DNA of 64,000 nt from Streptomyces monomycini (GCF_022271435.1 NZ_JAFIQY010000032.1:1-64000), one strand, 5' to 3'; positions 16,047 through 24,936 are shown, numbered from the stretch's first letter. Translations and numbers: made by a program. The notes: a model not told the origin generated them from the sequence alone.

Positions 16047-16628
16047 TCACGCGGCGGAGCCCGCCGGGACACGGGCGGTGTGCTTCTCCTGCTCCGCCAG
16101 CAAGGACACCAGCGTCTCGCGGGCCCGCGCCACCCGGGAGCGCACCGTCCCCACCGGGCAGCCGGCGATCGCCGCCGTCTCCGCGTACGGCAGGCCCAGC
16201 ACCTGGGTCAGTACGAACGCCTCCCGGCGGGGTGCGGGCAGCGCCGACAGCAGTTCGGTGAGGGCGACGCCCTCGTCGAAACCGGGCACGTCGCGCGGCT
16301 GCGCCCGCTCCACCGCGGCCTGCCAGTCGTCGGTCCCGGCGAGCCGCGGTCTGCTGGCCAGGGACCGCAGCCGGTCGGCGACCGTCCGGCGGGCGATGGT
16401 CAGCAGCCACGTACGGGCCGACGACCGGCCCTCGAAGCGGGGGAGGCTGCGCAGGGCCCGCAGGTAGGTGTCCTGCACCAGGTCGTCGGCGGCCTGCGCG
16501 TCGCCGCTGAGGTGCGTGACGTAGCGCCGTACGTCCAGCTGCGTCGCGCGGACGAACCGGTCCACTGCCGCCTCGTCCCCGGTACGGGCCGCCAGGGCCC
16601 AGGCCGTCACCGTACGGTCATCGCGCAC
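16047..16628 (-). CDS. ECF-type RNA polymerase sigma factor
   Basis: 193 residues. Region 2 is visible as RFVRATQLDVRRYVTHLSGD with DDLVQDTYLRALRSLPRFEG, and the WLLTIARRTVADRL helix; region 4 as LPAPRREAFVLTQVLGLPYAETAAIAGCPVGTVRSRVARAR. This recognises a -35/-10 promoter set for stress genes. Start is GTG at 16628 with AGGAGGT at ideal spacing. A short zf-HC2 protein, the usual anti-sigma partner, is encoded divergently 61 bases away rather than downstream. The copper chaperone/exporter operon and a Met/His-rich membrane protein flank it, so metal stress is the likely signal. Confidence 0.88.
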   Translation of the reverse strand: MRDDRTVTAWALAARTGDEAAVDRFVRATQLDVRRYVTHLSGDAQAADDLVQDTYLRALRSLPRFEGRSSARTWLLTIARRTVADRLRSLASRPRLAGTDDWQAAVERAQPRDVPGFDEGVALTELLSALPAPRREAFVLTQVLGLPYAETAAIAGCPVGTVRSRVARARETLVSLLAEQEKHTARVPAGSAA

Positions 16629-16689
16629 GCCGCACCTCCTCGCCGCCGGTCCCGGCACCGCTGCCGCGCACGTCGGGGAGGATGGGGGC

Positions 16690-16905
16690 ATGCACTGCTC
16701 GCGCGTACGAACCGCCGTCTCCGCCCGCCTGGACGGCGAACAGCTGCCGCCGGGCGTCACGGGCGGGCTGCTCGACGCCCACCTGGCGGGGTGCGCGGAC
16801 TGCCGTCTCTGGTCGGAGCGGGCTTCGGCGCTGGACGGGTTGCTCGACCGGTTGCGGCGGCCCGCCGCATACGGTGACGACGCGGACAGGAGTCATCATC
16901 AGTAG
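16690..16905 (+). CDS. Short zf-HC2 protein, probable anti-sigma factor
   Basis: 71 residues. The N-terminal Cys/His (MHCSRVRTAVSARLDGE) and HLAGCADCRLW (HxxxCxxC) make a zinc-binding anti-sigma (ZAS-like) domain, followed by a helix and a short His-ended tail. There is no membrane segment, so it would act in the cytoplasm. ATG at 16690 follows a GGATGGGGG ribosome-binding site. It is transcribed divergently from the ECF sigma factor at 16047-16628; both can be fired from the 61-base gap, which would allow joint autoregulation. The pairing is inferred from position. Confidence 0.75.
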   Translation: MHCSRVRTAVSARLDGEQLPPGVTGGLLDAHLAGCADCRLWSERASALDGLLDRLRRPAAYGDDADRSHHQ

Positions 16906-17026
16906 TCCTTCGGGAGATCCGGCCCCGCCTGCCGCGTATTCGACGGACGACGATCGGGGCCGGTGACGATTACCAGGGCCAGGACCGGCCGGCGTGCGGC
17001 GCGCAGTCCTGGGTGTGACCGTGCTG

Positions 17027-17845
17027 TCAGCGGACAGCGATCTCCCGGGGCGGGCCGCGGAGCCAGATGACGTGGACGAGGATCAGCCGCCGCAACGGCC
17101 GCCGGGGTTCGCGGCGTACCGGGCGGGCAGGGCGGGGCGGCTCCGGAAGGAGCACGCGGAGGACGAGGGCGAGCGGCACGAAGAGCCGTACGGAGACGGT
17201 CCGTACGACGCGGAACGCCGCCCGTTCGCCGCCGCACAGCCACCAGGCACTCAGCAGCGCGACCAGGACGTGCGCCGCGACCATGCCGGTCATGCTGCCG
17301 CCCATACCCGGCATGCCGTGCATGTCGTGCAGGCCGTGCATATCGTGTACGGCCTGCGTGCCGTGGCCGGAGGGCAGCGCATGCAGGTCGGCCATGGCCT
17401 GCCCGTACCGACGCCCGATTCCCGCCTCGTGCACCATCTGTTCGGCCTCGCGCTGCGGGATGGGGCCGACCGTGCCGCACATCAGCGAGGCCGCCCACCG
17501 CTGGGCCGGCGAAACCTGCTCACCCCCGGTGCCGGCGGTGGCGGACACGGTGGCCGCCACCGACTGGCCGAAGGAGAAGGCGGAGTGCAGCGCGGCCTGT
17601 GTCGCCAGTGTCAGCGAGGTCACGAACAGCGGTCCCCGCTCGCGGCCGGCCAGGCACCACGCGCCGAAGGCCGTCGCCGTCATCGTGCCGAGCAGTACCC
17701 ACCAGGGCACCGGCGCGTCGGACATGAGGGCGTGGCCGAGGGCGGCGAGCAGCACACACACCGCCGCGAACACCCCGGCCCGCAATCCCCTGAGAACACG
17801 CCCCGCAATCATGACCCGCTCATCGTTGCACCCCGGTTCGGACAC
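17027..17845 (-). CDS. Multi-pass membrane protein with a His/Met-rich loop
   Basis: 272 residues. Three hydrophobic segments near the N-terminus (about 15-100), a loop of about 80 residues containing HDMHGLHDMHGMPGMGG, then one or two hydrophobic segments and a very basic Arg/Pro C-terminus. The His/Met cluster is a typical Cu(I)/Cu(II) site. Together with the copper ATPase, PCu(A)C-like and Met-rich proteins nearby, a role in copper sensing, storage or transfer at the membrane is likely; the family itself is unknown to me. GTG 17845 gives the longest frame; ATG 17812 is an alternative, and neither has a strong ribosome-binding site. Confidence 0.7.
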   Translation of the reverse strand: MSEPGCNDERVMIAGRVLRGLRAGVFAAVCVLLAALGHALMSDAPVPWWVLLGTMTATAFGAWCLAGRERGPLFVTSLTLATQAALHSAFSFGQSVAATVSATAGTGGEQVSPAQRWAASLMCGTVGPIPQREAEQMVHEAGIGRRYGQAMADLHALPSGHGTQAVHDMHGLHDMHGMPGMGGSMTGMVAAHVLVALLSAWWLCGGERAAFRVVRTVSVRLFVPLALVLRVLLPEPPRPARPVRREPRRPLRRLILVHVIWLRGPPREIAVR

Positions 17846-17924
17846 CCGACGGCAGGGGCATGTGCAGACTCGGGGTCAGGGGCGGGCCTCAGGAGCAGGG
17901 ACGGGCTCAGGGACAGAGGCAGGC

Positions 17925-18830
17925 TCAGTACGGAAGACCCGAGAGGAACCCGTGCAGGGCGTGGTCGAAGTGGCTGGTGTTCTCCAGGTTCACCATGTGG
18001 GCCGCGCCCGGGATCCGTATCCGCTGGGCGCCCGGCACGGCGAGGGTGATGGCGTGGGCGTTGGCGGAGATGTCGGAGCTGTCCAGGTCGCCGTCCAGGA
18101 CCAGGGTCGGTACGCGGATCTCCGCCAGCCGCCCGTACGCGCCGACCTCGATCGGCACCCCGGCGCCCATACCGCCCGCGTGCACGACCACATTGGCGTC
18201 CGCCGAGGCCCGCATCCGCTCGCGCAGGACGGGGTCCACGGCGTCGGGGGCGCGGTGCGGGCCGTCCACCCACATGCGCAGGAAGTGCTCGATGAAGCGC
18301 TCCGTGCCGTCCTCCTCGTCGGTGACGGCGGCCACCTGCTCCTTGATGTGCTCCAGGATGAACGGGTCGGTGAAGGCCCGGCCGCTCACCCCGGGGGAGG
18401 CCAGGGCCAGCGCGAAGACGCGGTCCGGATGGGTGAGCGCCATGTCCAGGGCGATGCGGGCGCCGTGCGAGAGGCCGACGAGGATGGCGCGCTCCATGCC
18501 GAGGTGGTCGAGGAGGGCGCGCAGGTCCTCGTGGTTGGCGTAGTCGCCGTCGACGGTGGAGGACAGGCCGTGGCCGCGTGCGTCGTAGCGGACCGTGCGG
18601 AGGCCGGACCGGGCGAGCCAGGAGAACTGTTCGTCCCACATGCGCTGGTCGAGCATCCCGCCGTGCAGCAGCACCACCGAGGGGTCGCCCTCCGTACCGA
18701 CACCGGCCGCCTCGTAGAACAGCTCACCGTTCTCGACCGGGACCGTGTCGTTCTCGACCTCCGTACCCCAGGCCCCGGCCTCCTGGAGTCCTTGGATTCC
18801 CTGGGTTCCTTGGATGTCGTCGGTCGTCAT
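17925..18830 (-). CDS. Alpha/beta hydrolase
   Basis: 301 residues. The oxyanion loop (VVLLHGGMLDQRMWDEQ), the nucleophile elbow GLSHGAR, a VLDGDLD acid strand and GAAHMVNLEN with the catalytic His give the full Ser/Asp/His triad. It resembles 3-oxoadipate enol-lactonase-type and related esterases; the substrate is not readable. The first 25 residues contain a Gln/Gly-rich repeat (GTQGIQGLQEAG) and may be dispensable. The ATG overlaps the stop of the MarR gene (ATGA), so the regulator probably controls it. Confidence 0.85.
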   Translation of the reverse strand: MTTDDIQGTQGIQGLQEAGAWGTEVENDTVPVENGELFYEAAGVGTEGDPSVVLLHGGMLDQRMWDEQFSWLARSGLRTVRYDARGHGLSSTVDGDYANHEDLRALLDHLGMERAILVGLSHGARIALDMALTHPDRVFALALASPGVSGRAFTDPFILEHIKEQVAAVTDEEDGTERFIEHFLRMWVDGPHRAPDAVDPVLRERMRASADANVVVHAGGMGAGVPIEVGAYGRLAEIRVPTLVLDGDLDSSDISANAHAITLAVPGAQRIRIPGAAHMVNLENTSHFDHALHGFLSGLPY

Positions 18831-19558
18831 GCTCCGTGCCGTCCTGTGTGGGGTGGTGGTGCTGTCGGGTGGGGCGCTCGGTCTGCTGGGGACGTGCGGG
18901 CCGTTCGGGGCCCCCGGGAGGTTTGAGGCGCTTGGAGCGTTTGAGGTTCCCGGGGTGCCCGGAGCGTTTGAGGTTCCCGGGGTTCCCGAGTCTCCCCGAG
19001 CGTTCGAGGTTCGCGGGGTGACCGAGACTCCCGGGGTGCCCGAGGTTCCCGGGGCGGATCCGCCGTACGGGAGAGGCCGGGGTGCGCCGGCTCGTCCCGG
19101 GCCAGCGCCCGGAAGTCCTCGCCGAGGCGGTCGAGCACGTGCAGCGCGGTGGCCACGTCGGCGGCCGGCACCCCGGCCAGCACCCGCCGCAGCCCGGCCG
19201 CCTCGGACTGCCGGAGCGCGCTCGTCACCTCGGTGCCTTCCGGGGTGAGCCGGATCAGGGGGGAGCGCCGGTGCGCGGGGTTGGGGACGGCCTCCAGGAA
19301 GCCCAGGTCCGCCGCGTGGTTCACCCAGCGCTGTACGGGCTGTCGGTCCAGGTCCAGGGCGCGGGCCAGCTCCGGTACGGTGCGCGGGCCGTGCGTACGC
19401 AGGGTGTCCAGCAGGGCGCGCTGACCGGCCGTCAGGCCCGTGCCCGCGAGTTCCCGTTCCACGGCGCGTACGACCGTCCGGTGCAGCGGCCACAGGCGGC
19501 GGATCACCTCGTACGCGAGGTGCTCGGCGGAGTCCGCGCCGCCCTCTGTGACACTCAT
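18827..19558 (-). CDS. MarR family regulator with a repetitive tail
   Basis: 243 residues. The first 145 form a winged-helix MarR domain (GLTAGQRALLDTLRTHGPRT, VPELARALDLDRQPVQRWVNH, wing RRSPLIRLTPEG). The rest is a low-complexity tail of REPR/TLR units from a degenerate repeat at about 18890-19060. It is the first gene of a two-gene operon with the hydrolase. A perfect TGTCATGATGACA palindrome covers the bases just upstream of the start codon, so autorepression is likely and no ordinary ribosome-binding site is left there. Confidence 0.85.
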   Translation of the reverse strand: MSVTEGGADSAEHLAYEVIRRLWPLHRTVVRAVERELAGTGLTAGQRALLDTLRTHGPRTVPELARALDLDRQPVQRWVNHAADLGFLEAVPNPAHRRSPLIRLTPEGTEVTSALRQSEAAGLRRVLAGVPAADVATALHVLDRLGEDFRALARDEPAHPGLSRTADPPREPRAPRESRSPREPRTLGETREPREPQTLRAPREPQTLQAPQTSRGPRTARTSPADRAPHPTAPPPHTGRHGA

Positions 19559-19560
19559 GG

Positions 19561-19573
19561 TGTCATGATGACA
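19561..19573. promoter_or_regulatory. Palindrome at the marR start
   Basis: TGTCAT-G-ATGACA, perfect, ends 3 bases before the start codon of the MarR gene (minus strand). A GACAC half site lies 8-15 bases further upstream. Binding here would block initiation of the operon. Confidence 0.6.
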
Positions 19574-19724
19574 TCGACGGTGTCGTTACGGAAGTCGCGC
19601 CCCACGCCCGGCAGTTACCGCTCTCCGCGGTACGCGCCCGGATTCGCGAAATCCGATGATTCCGTTCTTTGTACGGATGGGGGGACGCCGAAGTTCCCGA
19701 GCCGGTCGAAGTCGCCCTGCCCGC

Positions 19725-21074
19725 TCACCGGGAAGGGCGGCGGACGGGCACGGTCCCGCGCCACAGGCGGCGGGCGGACAGCCAGGCCGCGGCGAGCAGC
19801 AGCAGATTGCGCGCGTACAGGTTGGCGATGGACAGCCAGGACGCGTCGTCCCGCAGTCCGCGGTACAGCAGCGGGAAGTCCAGCGTGGTGAAGAGGCAGG
19901 CCGCCAGGATCAGCAGGGCGACCGGACGCTGGGTGGTGTCGCCGCGCAGCAGGCAGACCGCGGCCAGACCGAGCAGCCAGACCATGTACTGCGGGCTGAT
20001 CACCCGGCTGGTGACCACGAACAGCAGCGTGGCGGTCAGTGCGGCGTCCGGCAGCACCCGGGCGGCGGTGCGGTCCGAACGGCGCCGCCACCACAGCAGC
20101 CAGCCGAAGGCCAGCACGGTCGACACCTGCATGGCGACGCTGACCCCGTGCACCCACGGACCGACGAACTCGTGCGACCCGTCCTTCGCTGCCCAGGAAC
20201 CGCTCCAGCCTAGGTGCCGGGCCAGGTGGAACGGCAGGGAACCCACCGACTCGATCTGGATGCCGCGCGCTTCCTGGGCGGCGAGGAAGGAGAACGCGTT
20301 CGGCATGGCGAGGGCGAAGCCGGCGGTCACGGCGGCGCCGGTGACGGCGGCGGCCGTCCAGGCGGTACGGGTGCGGCGGCCCCGCGCCGTGCCGGCGAGC
20401 AGCAGCGCCGGCCAGACCTTGATGACGGCGGCGAGTGCCGTCACGGCGCCGAAGGTCCGGTCGGCCCAGGCGCGCTGCGCGGACGCGGCCACCAGGGCGA
20501 GCATCGCCAGGGCGGTCACGTGCAGGTCGAACCGGTTCCACGGCATGGTGCTGAGGACGGCCAGACCCACCGTCCACAGCCAGGGCGCGGCGAGGGAGCG
20601 GCCGCGGCGCCGCGCCACCCGTACCAGCAGGGCGAAGATCGCGGCGTCGCACAGCGCGGCCAGCACGATGAAGGCGGGCCCGAAGCCGAGGCCGGGGACG
20701 AGGCCGGGGGCCAGGATCGGCAGGGCCGCGCCGGGCGGGTACTGCCAGCTCACGTCATGCAGCGGGAAGCTGCCGTCGCTCAGGACCGCGTACCAGCCGG
20801 TGTAGACCTTGCTCACGGACGGATCGAGCCCGCCGCCGCCCACGAACGGGCTGATCTTCAGGGCCGCCGGCACCAGCCACAACCGGGTGAGGAGCCAGGC
20901 GGCGAGCAGGGGCAGGAGCGTCGTACGGAGGCGTGGGAGCGCGGGGGCGGAGGCGGGGGCGGCCGCGGGGGTGGCCGCGGTGACGGCTCGGACGGTGGTC
21001 TGGTCGGGCACAGCGCCGAGGGCTCCGTTCGTACGGGTGGGGCGGTAGGGCCGTTCGTAGGGCGGTTCGTCCAT
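19725..21074 (-). CDS. GT-C type glycosyltransferase (DUF2029/GT87-like)
   Basis: 449 residues with about ten hydrophobic segments after a 45-residue Ala/Pro/Thr-rich start. Features of polyprenyl-phosphate-mannose-dependent GT-C enzymes are seen: SWQYPPGAALPILAPG in the first loop, MPWNRFDLHVTALAMLALV, AAVIKVWPALLLAG and SRVISPQYMVWLLGLA. These enzymes add mannose to lipids or lipoglycans on the outer face of the membrane. The gene is divergent from another GT-C gene, with a shared palindrome at 21128-21146 between them. Confidence 0.82.
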   Translation of the reverse strand: MDEPPYERPYRPTRTNGALGAVPDQTTVRAVTAATPAAAPASAPALPRLRTTLLPLLAAWLLTRLWLVPAALKISPFVGGGGLDPSVSKVYTGWYAVLSDGSFPLHDVSWQYPPGAALPILAPGLVPGLGFGPAFIVLAALCDAAIFALLVRVARRRGRSLAAPWLWTVGLAVLSTMPWNRFDLHVTALAMLALVAASAQRAWADRTFGAVTALAAVIKVWPALLLAGTARGRRTRTAWTAAAVTGAAVTAGFALAMPNAFSFLAAQEARGIQIESVGSLPFHLARHLGWSGSWAAKDGSHEFVGPWVHGVSVAMQVSTVLAFGWLLWWRRRSDRTAARVLPDAALTATLLFVVTSRVISPQYMVWLLGLAAVCLLRGDTTQRPVALLILAACLFTTLDFPLLYRGLRDDASWLSIANLYARNLLLLAAAWLSARRLWRGTVPVRRPSR

Positions 21075-21127
21075 CGGGGCGGCTCTGACCTGCGGATTCG
21101 ACAGGGCGAGCGAGCTACTCCCGATGT

Positions 21128-21146
21128 GTATACATGCGATGTATAC
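21128..21146. promoter_or_regulatory. Palindromic operator in the divergent GT-C promoter
   Basis: GTATACAT-GCG-ATGTATAC is a perfect 8-bp inverted repeat, and the AT-rich arms stand out in this GC-rich genome. It lies 54 bases from the minus-strand start and 22 from the plus-strand start. The form resembles GntR (YtrA-like) family sites, which is an inference. Confidence 0.7.
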
Positions 21147-21167
21147 GTGCAGTGTAGAGTCTCCGCC

Positions 21168-22805
21168 ATGCCCGCTGAAGCCGCCCCCTTCGCACCGGTC
21201 GCCGCCCTCCCCGCCCCACGCGGCATCTCCACCACGACCCTCACCGCAACCCCCGCCCCGGCCTCGGCACCCTCCGTCTCCGCTCCCGCCCCCTCCTCCA
21301 ACCGCGCTACCAACCGCGCCTCCCACCGCGCCTCCGCCCTCGCGCGGCTCGCCGTCCCCGTGCTGCCCGCCCTGCTGGCGCTGGCGCTCGGCCTGTGGGG
21401 CATCCGGCGGGAGAACAGCCTGTGGCGGGACGAGGCCGTGACCTGGCAGGTCGGGCAGCGTCCGGTGGCGGAGATCTGGGACATGCTCGGCCAGGTGGAC
21501 GTCGTGCACGGCCTCTACTACGTGCTGATGCACGGCGTCTTCGAGCTCTTCGGCACCGGCCCGGCGGTACTCCGGATGCCGTCCGTCCTGGCCGTCGTCG
21601 CGGCCGCGGCCGCCACCGCATCGGCCGGCCGCCGCCTCGCCGGGCCGTGGGCCGGCCTCGCCGCCGGGCTGGTCCTCGCACTGATACCCAACGTCCAGCA
21701 CTACGCCCAGGAGGGCCGGGCGTACGCGCTGGTGACGGCCGGCGTGGCGGTCGCCACCTGGCTTCTGGTGAGCGCGGCGGGCACACCGGAGAACGGAGCG
21801 GCGACTGTATCGCGGCGCCGCCGTACGCGCTGGGCGGGCTGGGCGGGCTGGGCAGGTTACGGGGTGGTCATGCTGACCACAGCCCTGCTGAACTGGTTCT
21901 CGCTGTTCGTCCTGCCCGCGCACGCTGTCACCGTGCTCGTCGCCCGCCGCCGCGGTGCGCGCCCGCTGCTCGCCCCGTGGTCGGTGTCGGCCGCCGTGGT
22001 GCTGGCGGGCGCACTGCCGCTCATCCAGGCCAGCCGGGCCCAGTCGGACCAGGTGTCGTGGATCAAGCCCGTCGCCGTGTCCACGGTGCTGGGCATCGGC
22101 GTCCTGCTGCTCGTGGCGCTGGTGTGCGCCCGCGCCCCGTATCCGGGCCGGGGCCGCGCGCCCCTGTCACCGGCCTCCGTCGGGCTGCCTCTGCTCGCGG
22201 TGCCGCAGGCCGGTCTGCTGCTGGCCTCCGTCCTCGTGGAGCCCGTCTATCTGGACCGCTACGTCCTCTACACGAACCTCGGCTTCGCCCTGCTCCTCGG
22301 CGTCGGCGTCGCCGCTGCCGTCCAGGCGCTCCCGGTCCGTACGTGGGTGCTGCTCGCGGGCGTGACGGCGACCGCTTTCGTGGCGCTGCTGCCCGTGGAG
22401 ACCGGCCTGCGCGAGCCGAGTAGCCGGGCGGACGACGTGCTGCGGGCGGCCGACCGGGTCGCGGCGGCCGCGCGCACGGGCGACGGCGTGCTGTTCATAC
22501 CGGCCGCCCGGCGCGACACGGCGCTGGTGACGCCGTCGGCCTTCACCGGCCTGGACGATCTCGCGCTGGCCGAGAGCCCGGCCGCCTCCGGCACCATCAA
22601 GGGGGTCGAGGGCAGCGCCGAGCACATACGTACCGCCATGCTGACCAAGTCCCGCATCGTGGTCGTCACCGACACCCGCCGCGCCGCGCCGCCCGCACCC
22701 GTACGCGAGACCGAGAAACTCCGCGTCCTCGGCCGGCACTTCGAACGGACCGGCCGCACGGACACCGTCGGCCGCCGCATAGAGGTCTACGAGAAGGTGC
22801 GGTGA
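21168..22805 (+). CDS. ArnT/PMT-like GT-C membrane glycosyltransferase
   Basis: 545 residues. After a long Ala/Pro/Ser start come about twelve hydrophobic segments. The first luminal loop has ENSLWRDEAVTWQVGQRP, with the Asp-Glu that acts as base or metal ligand in GT-C enzymes, then VHGLYYVLMHGVFELFG and VQHYAQEGRAYALV. The C-terminal about 130 residues form a soluble domain (DDVLRAADRVAAAARTGDGV). A lipid-linked sugar is the likely donor. Paired with a divergent GT-C gene, so both may act in one envelope glycan pathway. Confidence 0.82.
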   Translation: MPAEAAPFAPVAALPAPRGISTTTLTATPAPASAPSVSAPAPSSNRATNRASHRASALARLAVPVLPALLALALGLWGIRRENSLWRDEAVTWQVGQRPVAEIWDMLGQVDVVHGLYYVLMHGVFELFGTGPAVLRMPSVLAVVAAAAATASAGRRLAGPWAGLAAGLVLALIPNVQHYAQEGRAYALVTAGVAVATWLLVSAAGTPENGAATVSRRRRTRWAGWAGWAGYGVVMLTTALLNWFSLFVLPAHAVTVLVARRRGARPLLAPWSVSAAVVLAGALPLIQASRAQSDQVSWIKPVAVSTVLGIGVLLLVALVCARAPYPGRGRAPLSPASVGLPLLAVPQAGLLLASVLVEPVYLDRYVLYTNLGFALLLGVGVAAAVQALPVRTWVLLAGVTATAFVALLPVETGLREPSSRADDVLRAADRVAAAARTGDGVLFIPAARRDTALVTPSAFTGLDDLALAESPAASGTIKGVEGSAEHIRTAMLTKSRIVVVTDTRRAAPPAPVRETEKLRVLGRHFERTGRTDTVGRRIEVYEKVR

Positions 22806-22828
22806 CCGGCCGCGGAAGCCCTCGGCAT

Positions 22829-23500
22829 TCACCCCCCGCCGTACGGCTCCGGTGCCGTGTCCGGGCCGAACCTGACGACCAGATCGGCGCGCTCCCGCCC
22901 GGCCGTCACCAGGCGGGCGTTGGCCTCGTCCGAAGTGCGCACGAAACGCTCGGCGTGCGCGCGGGACTTGCCGAACCGCTCGTGCCGGTCGACCAGGCGC
23001 CGCACCCGTTCCGCGTCGTCCAGGTCCACGTACCAGACCTCGTCCAGGCACTCCCTGGCATCCGTCCACGACGGCTCGTCGAGCAGCAGGTAGTTGCCCT
23101 CGGTCACGACGAGCGGCACGTCGGGCGCCACGGGGACGCTGCCCGCCACCGGCTCCTCGATGCGGCGGTCGAAGGCCGGGGCGTAGACGGTGGTGCCGGG
23201 GGCGGGGGAGCGCAGGCGGGCCAGCAGGGCCGCGTAACCGGCGGCGTCGAAGGTGTCCGGCGCGCCCTTGCGGTCCGTGCGCCCCAGGCGGCGCAACTCC
23301 GCCTCGGCGAGGTGGAAACCGTCCATGGGCACGAGCACCGCCGACCCGCCCAGCTCGGCCACCAGACGGGCGGCCAGGGTGGACTTGCCCGAGCCGGGCG
23401 GCCCCGCGACCCCGAGGAGCCGGCGGCGGGCCGGGGAGGCGGAGGCAGCGAGCGACCGGGCACGTTCGACGAGTTGTCGCAGGTGGGTGGGCCCGGTCAT
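22829..23500 (-). CDS. Uridine-kinase/PRK-like nucleoside or sugar kinase
   Basis: 223 residues. P-loop GVAGPPGSGKST (about 30-41), the PMDGFHLAEAEL segment with the catalytic Asp, RRLGRTDRKGAPDTFDAAGY and VVTEGNYLLLD are typical of the uridine kinase/phosphoribulokinase branch that includes bacterial nucleoside-triphosphate hydrolase-like and fructose kinases. Substrate unclear. The start ATG overlaps the stop of the upstream methyltransferase gene (ATGA), giving a two-gene operon. Confidence 0.85.
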   Translation of the reverse strand: MTGPTHLRQLVERARSLAASASPARRRLLGVAGPPGSGKSTLAARLVAELGGSAVLVPMDGFHLAEAELRRLGRTDRKGAPDTFDAAGYAALLARLRSPAPGTTVYAPAFDRRIEEPVAGSVPVAPDVPLVVTEGNYLLLDEPSWTDARECLDEVWYVDLDDAERVRRLVDRHERFGKSRAHAERFVRTSDEANARLVTAGRERADLVVRFGPDTAPEPYGGG

Positions 23501-24789
23501 GGCCGTGCTTCCTGCTCGGCCGCTGCGGAACCCGCCGCTCCCAGTCGCCACAGCGAGGTCACCTCGGCGGCGCGGGCCGTGTGCAGGGGGTCGTCGGCTT
23601 CGCGGGCGCGGGGGTGCCGTGGCTGGATGTCCAGCCGGTCCAGGACCGTCAGGCCCGCCGCGCCGAACGCGGAGGTCAGCTCGGCGCGGGAGCGCAGCCC
23701 CAGGTGCTCGGCGATGTCGGACAGGATCAGCCAGCCCTCGCCGCCCGGTTCGAGGTGGGCGGCCAGGCCGTCCAGGAAGCCGTGGAGCATCCGGCTGCCC
23801 GGGTCGTAGACCGCGTACTCGACGGGGGAGGTGGGCTTGGCCGGTACCCACGGCGGGTTGCAGACGATGAGCGCCGCGCGGCCGGCCGGGAACAGGTCGG
23901 CCTCCAGGACCTCCACGCGGTCGGCCACGCCCAGCCGCTCGGTGTTCTCCCGCGCACAGGCCAGGGCCCTCGGGTCCTGGTCGGTGGCCACCACACGGGA
24001 GACGCCGCGCCGGGCCAGCACCGAGGCCAGGACGCCGGTCCCGGTGCCGATGTCGAACGCCGGGCCGGGGACGGAGGGGAGCGGTGCCCGGGCCACCAGG
24101 TCGACGTACTCGCCGCGCACGGGCGAGAAGACGCCGTAGTACGGATGGACGCGGTCACCGCCGAGCGCCGGTATGCGGACACCGTTTCTGCGCCATTCAT
24201 ACGCGCCGATCACCCCGAGCAGTTCGCGCAGCGAGACGATCAGGGGCGGGGCGGGGGAAGCCTCGGGGCGAGTTCCGGTGCCGTCCGAGGCGTCCGAGGC
24301 GTCCGAGGCGTCCGAGGTCTCCGGGGCGTCCGTGCCGTGCGGACCACCCGCGCCGTCCGGGCGCACCGCGCCGTCAGGGCCGTACGCCTGGAAGCACGCC
24401 TCCCGTACGTCGGGCGCGCGGCGCAGTGCGAGCCCGTAGCCGGGCTCCAGGGACACCAGCAGCATCCCCAGGATGCGGGCGCGCTGACTCTGCGCGGCCC
24501 GGTGCAGGTGGAAGGCCTGGGCGGGGTCGGCCGGCGGCCGCTTGCGCGGGCGGCGGTCGATACGGCGGGCCAGCGCCGTCAGCAGCTGGCGGGCGTTGTG
24601 GAAGTCGCCGCGCCACAGCAGCGCCGTGCCCTCGCAGGCGAGCTTGTAGGCGTCGTCGGCCTTCGTACGGTCGTCCGCGACGACCACCCGGCGGGGCGCC
24701 GGCGCCCCGCTCTCGGAACGCCAGCGTGCGGTGCGGGCCGCGCCGGCCTCGGTCCACTCGACGGACTGCGGGGCCTGAAGTGTGTTCAT
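23497..24789 (-). CDS. Class I SAM-dependent methyltransferase (NPPW type)
   Basis: 430 residues. The C-terminal half is a Rossmann methyltransferase: motif I AFDIGTGTGVLASVLARRG, acidic VVATDQDPRA, and motif IV LIVCNPPWVPAKP. The NPPW motif is used by enzymes that methylate a planar nitrogen (RsmC/PrmC-like), so an RNA or protein target is likely. The N-terminal half is Arg-rich and helical, and the middle has a Ser-Asp-Ala repeat (SDASDASDASD). It is upstream of, and coupled to, the kinase gene. Confidence 0.82.
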   Translation of the reverse strand: MNTLQAPQSVEWTEAGAARTARWRSESGAPAPRRVVVADDRTKADDAYKLACEGTALLWRGDFHNARQLLTALARRIDRRPRKRPPADPAQAFHLHRAAQSQRARILGMLLVSLEPGYGLALRRAPDVREACFQAYGPDGAVRPDGAGGPHGTDAPETSDASDASDASDGTGTRPEASPAPPLIVSLRELLGVIGAYEWRRNGVRIPALGGDRVHPYYGVFSPVRGEYVDLVARAPLPSVPGPAFDIGTGTGVLASVLARRGVSRVVATDQDPRALACARENTERLGVADRVEVLEADLFPAGRAALIVCNPPWVPAKPTSPVEYAVYDPGSRMLHGFLDGLAAHLEPGGEGWLILSDIAEHLGLRSRAELTSAFGAAGLTVLDRLDIQPRHPRAREADDPLHTARAAEVTSLWRLGAAGSAAAEQEARP

Positions 24790-24936
24790 TGCGTCCCAGG
24801 TAAGGGGCTGAGAAGTGACGTTCGACTCTACTCCGTGCCGGGGAGGGACCTTCGTCCCCTGTCTTCCGGGCGGCTCGGGGTAGGAGTATGGAAATAGTTG
24901 GGCATAGCACACGCTGTTGGTCGTATGGAGGCGTAC

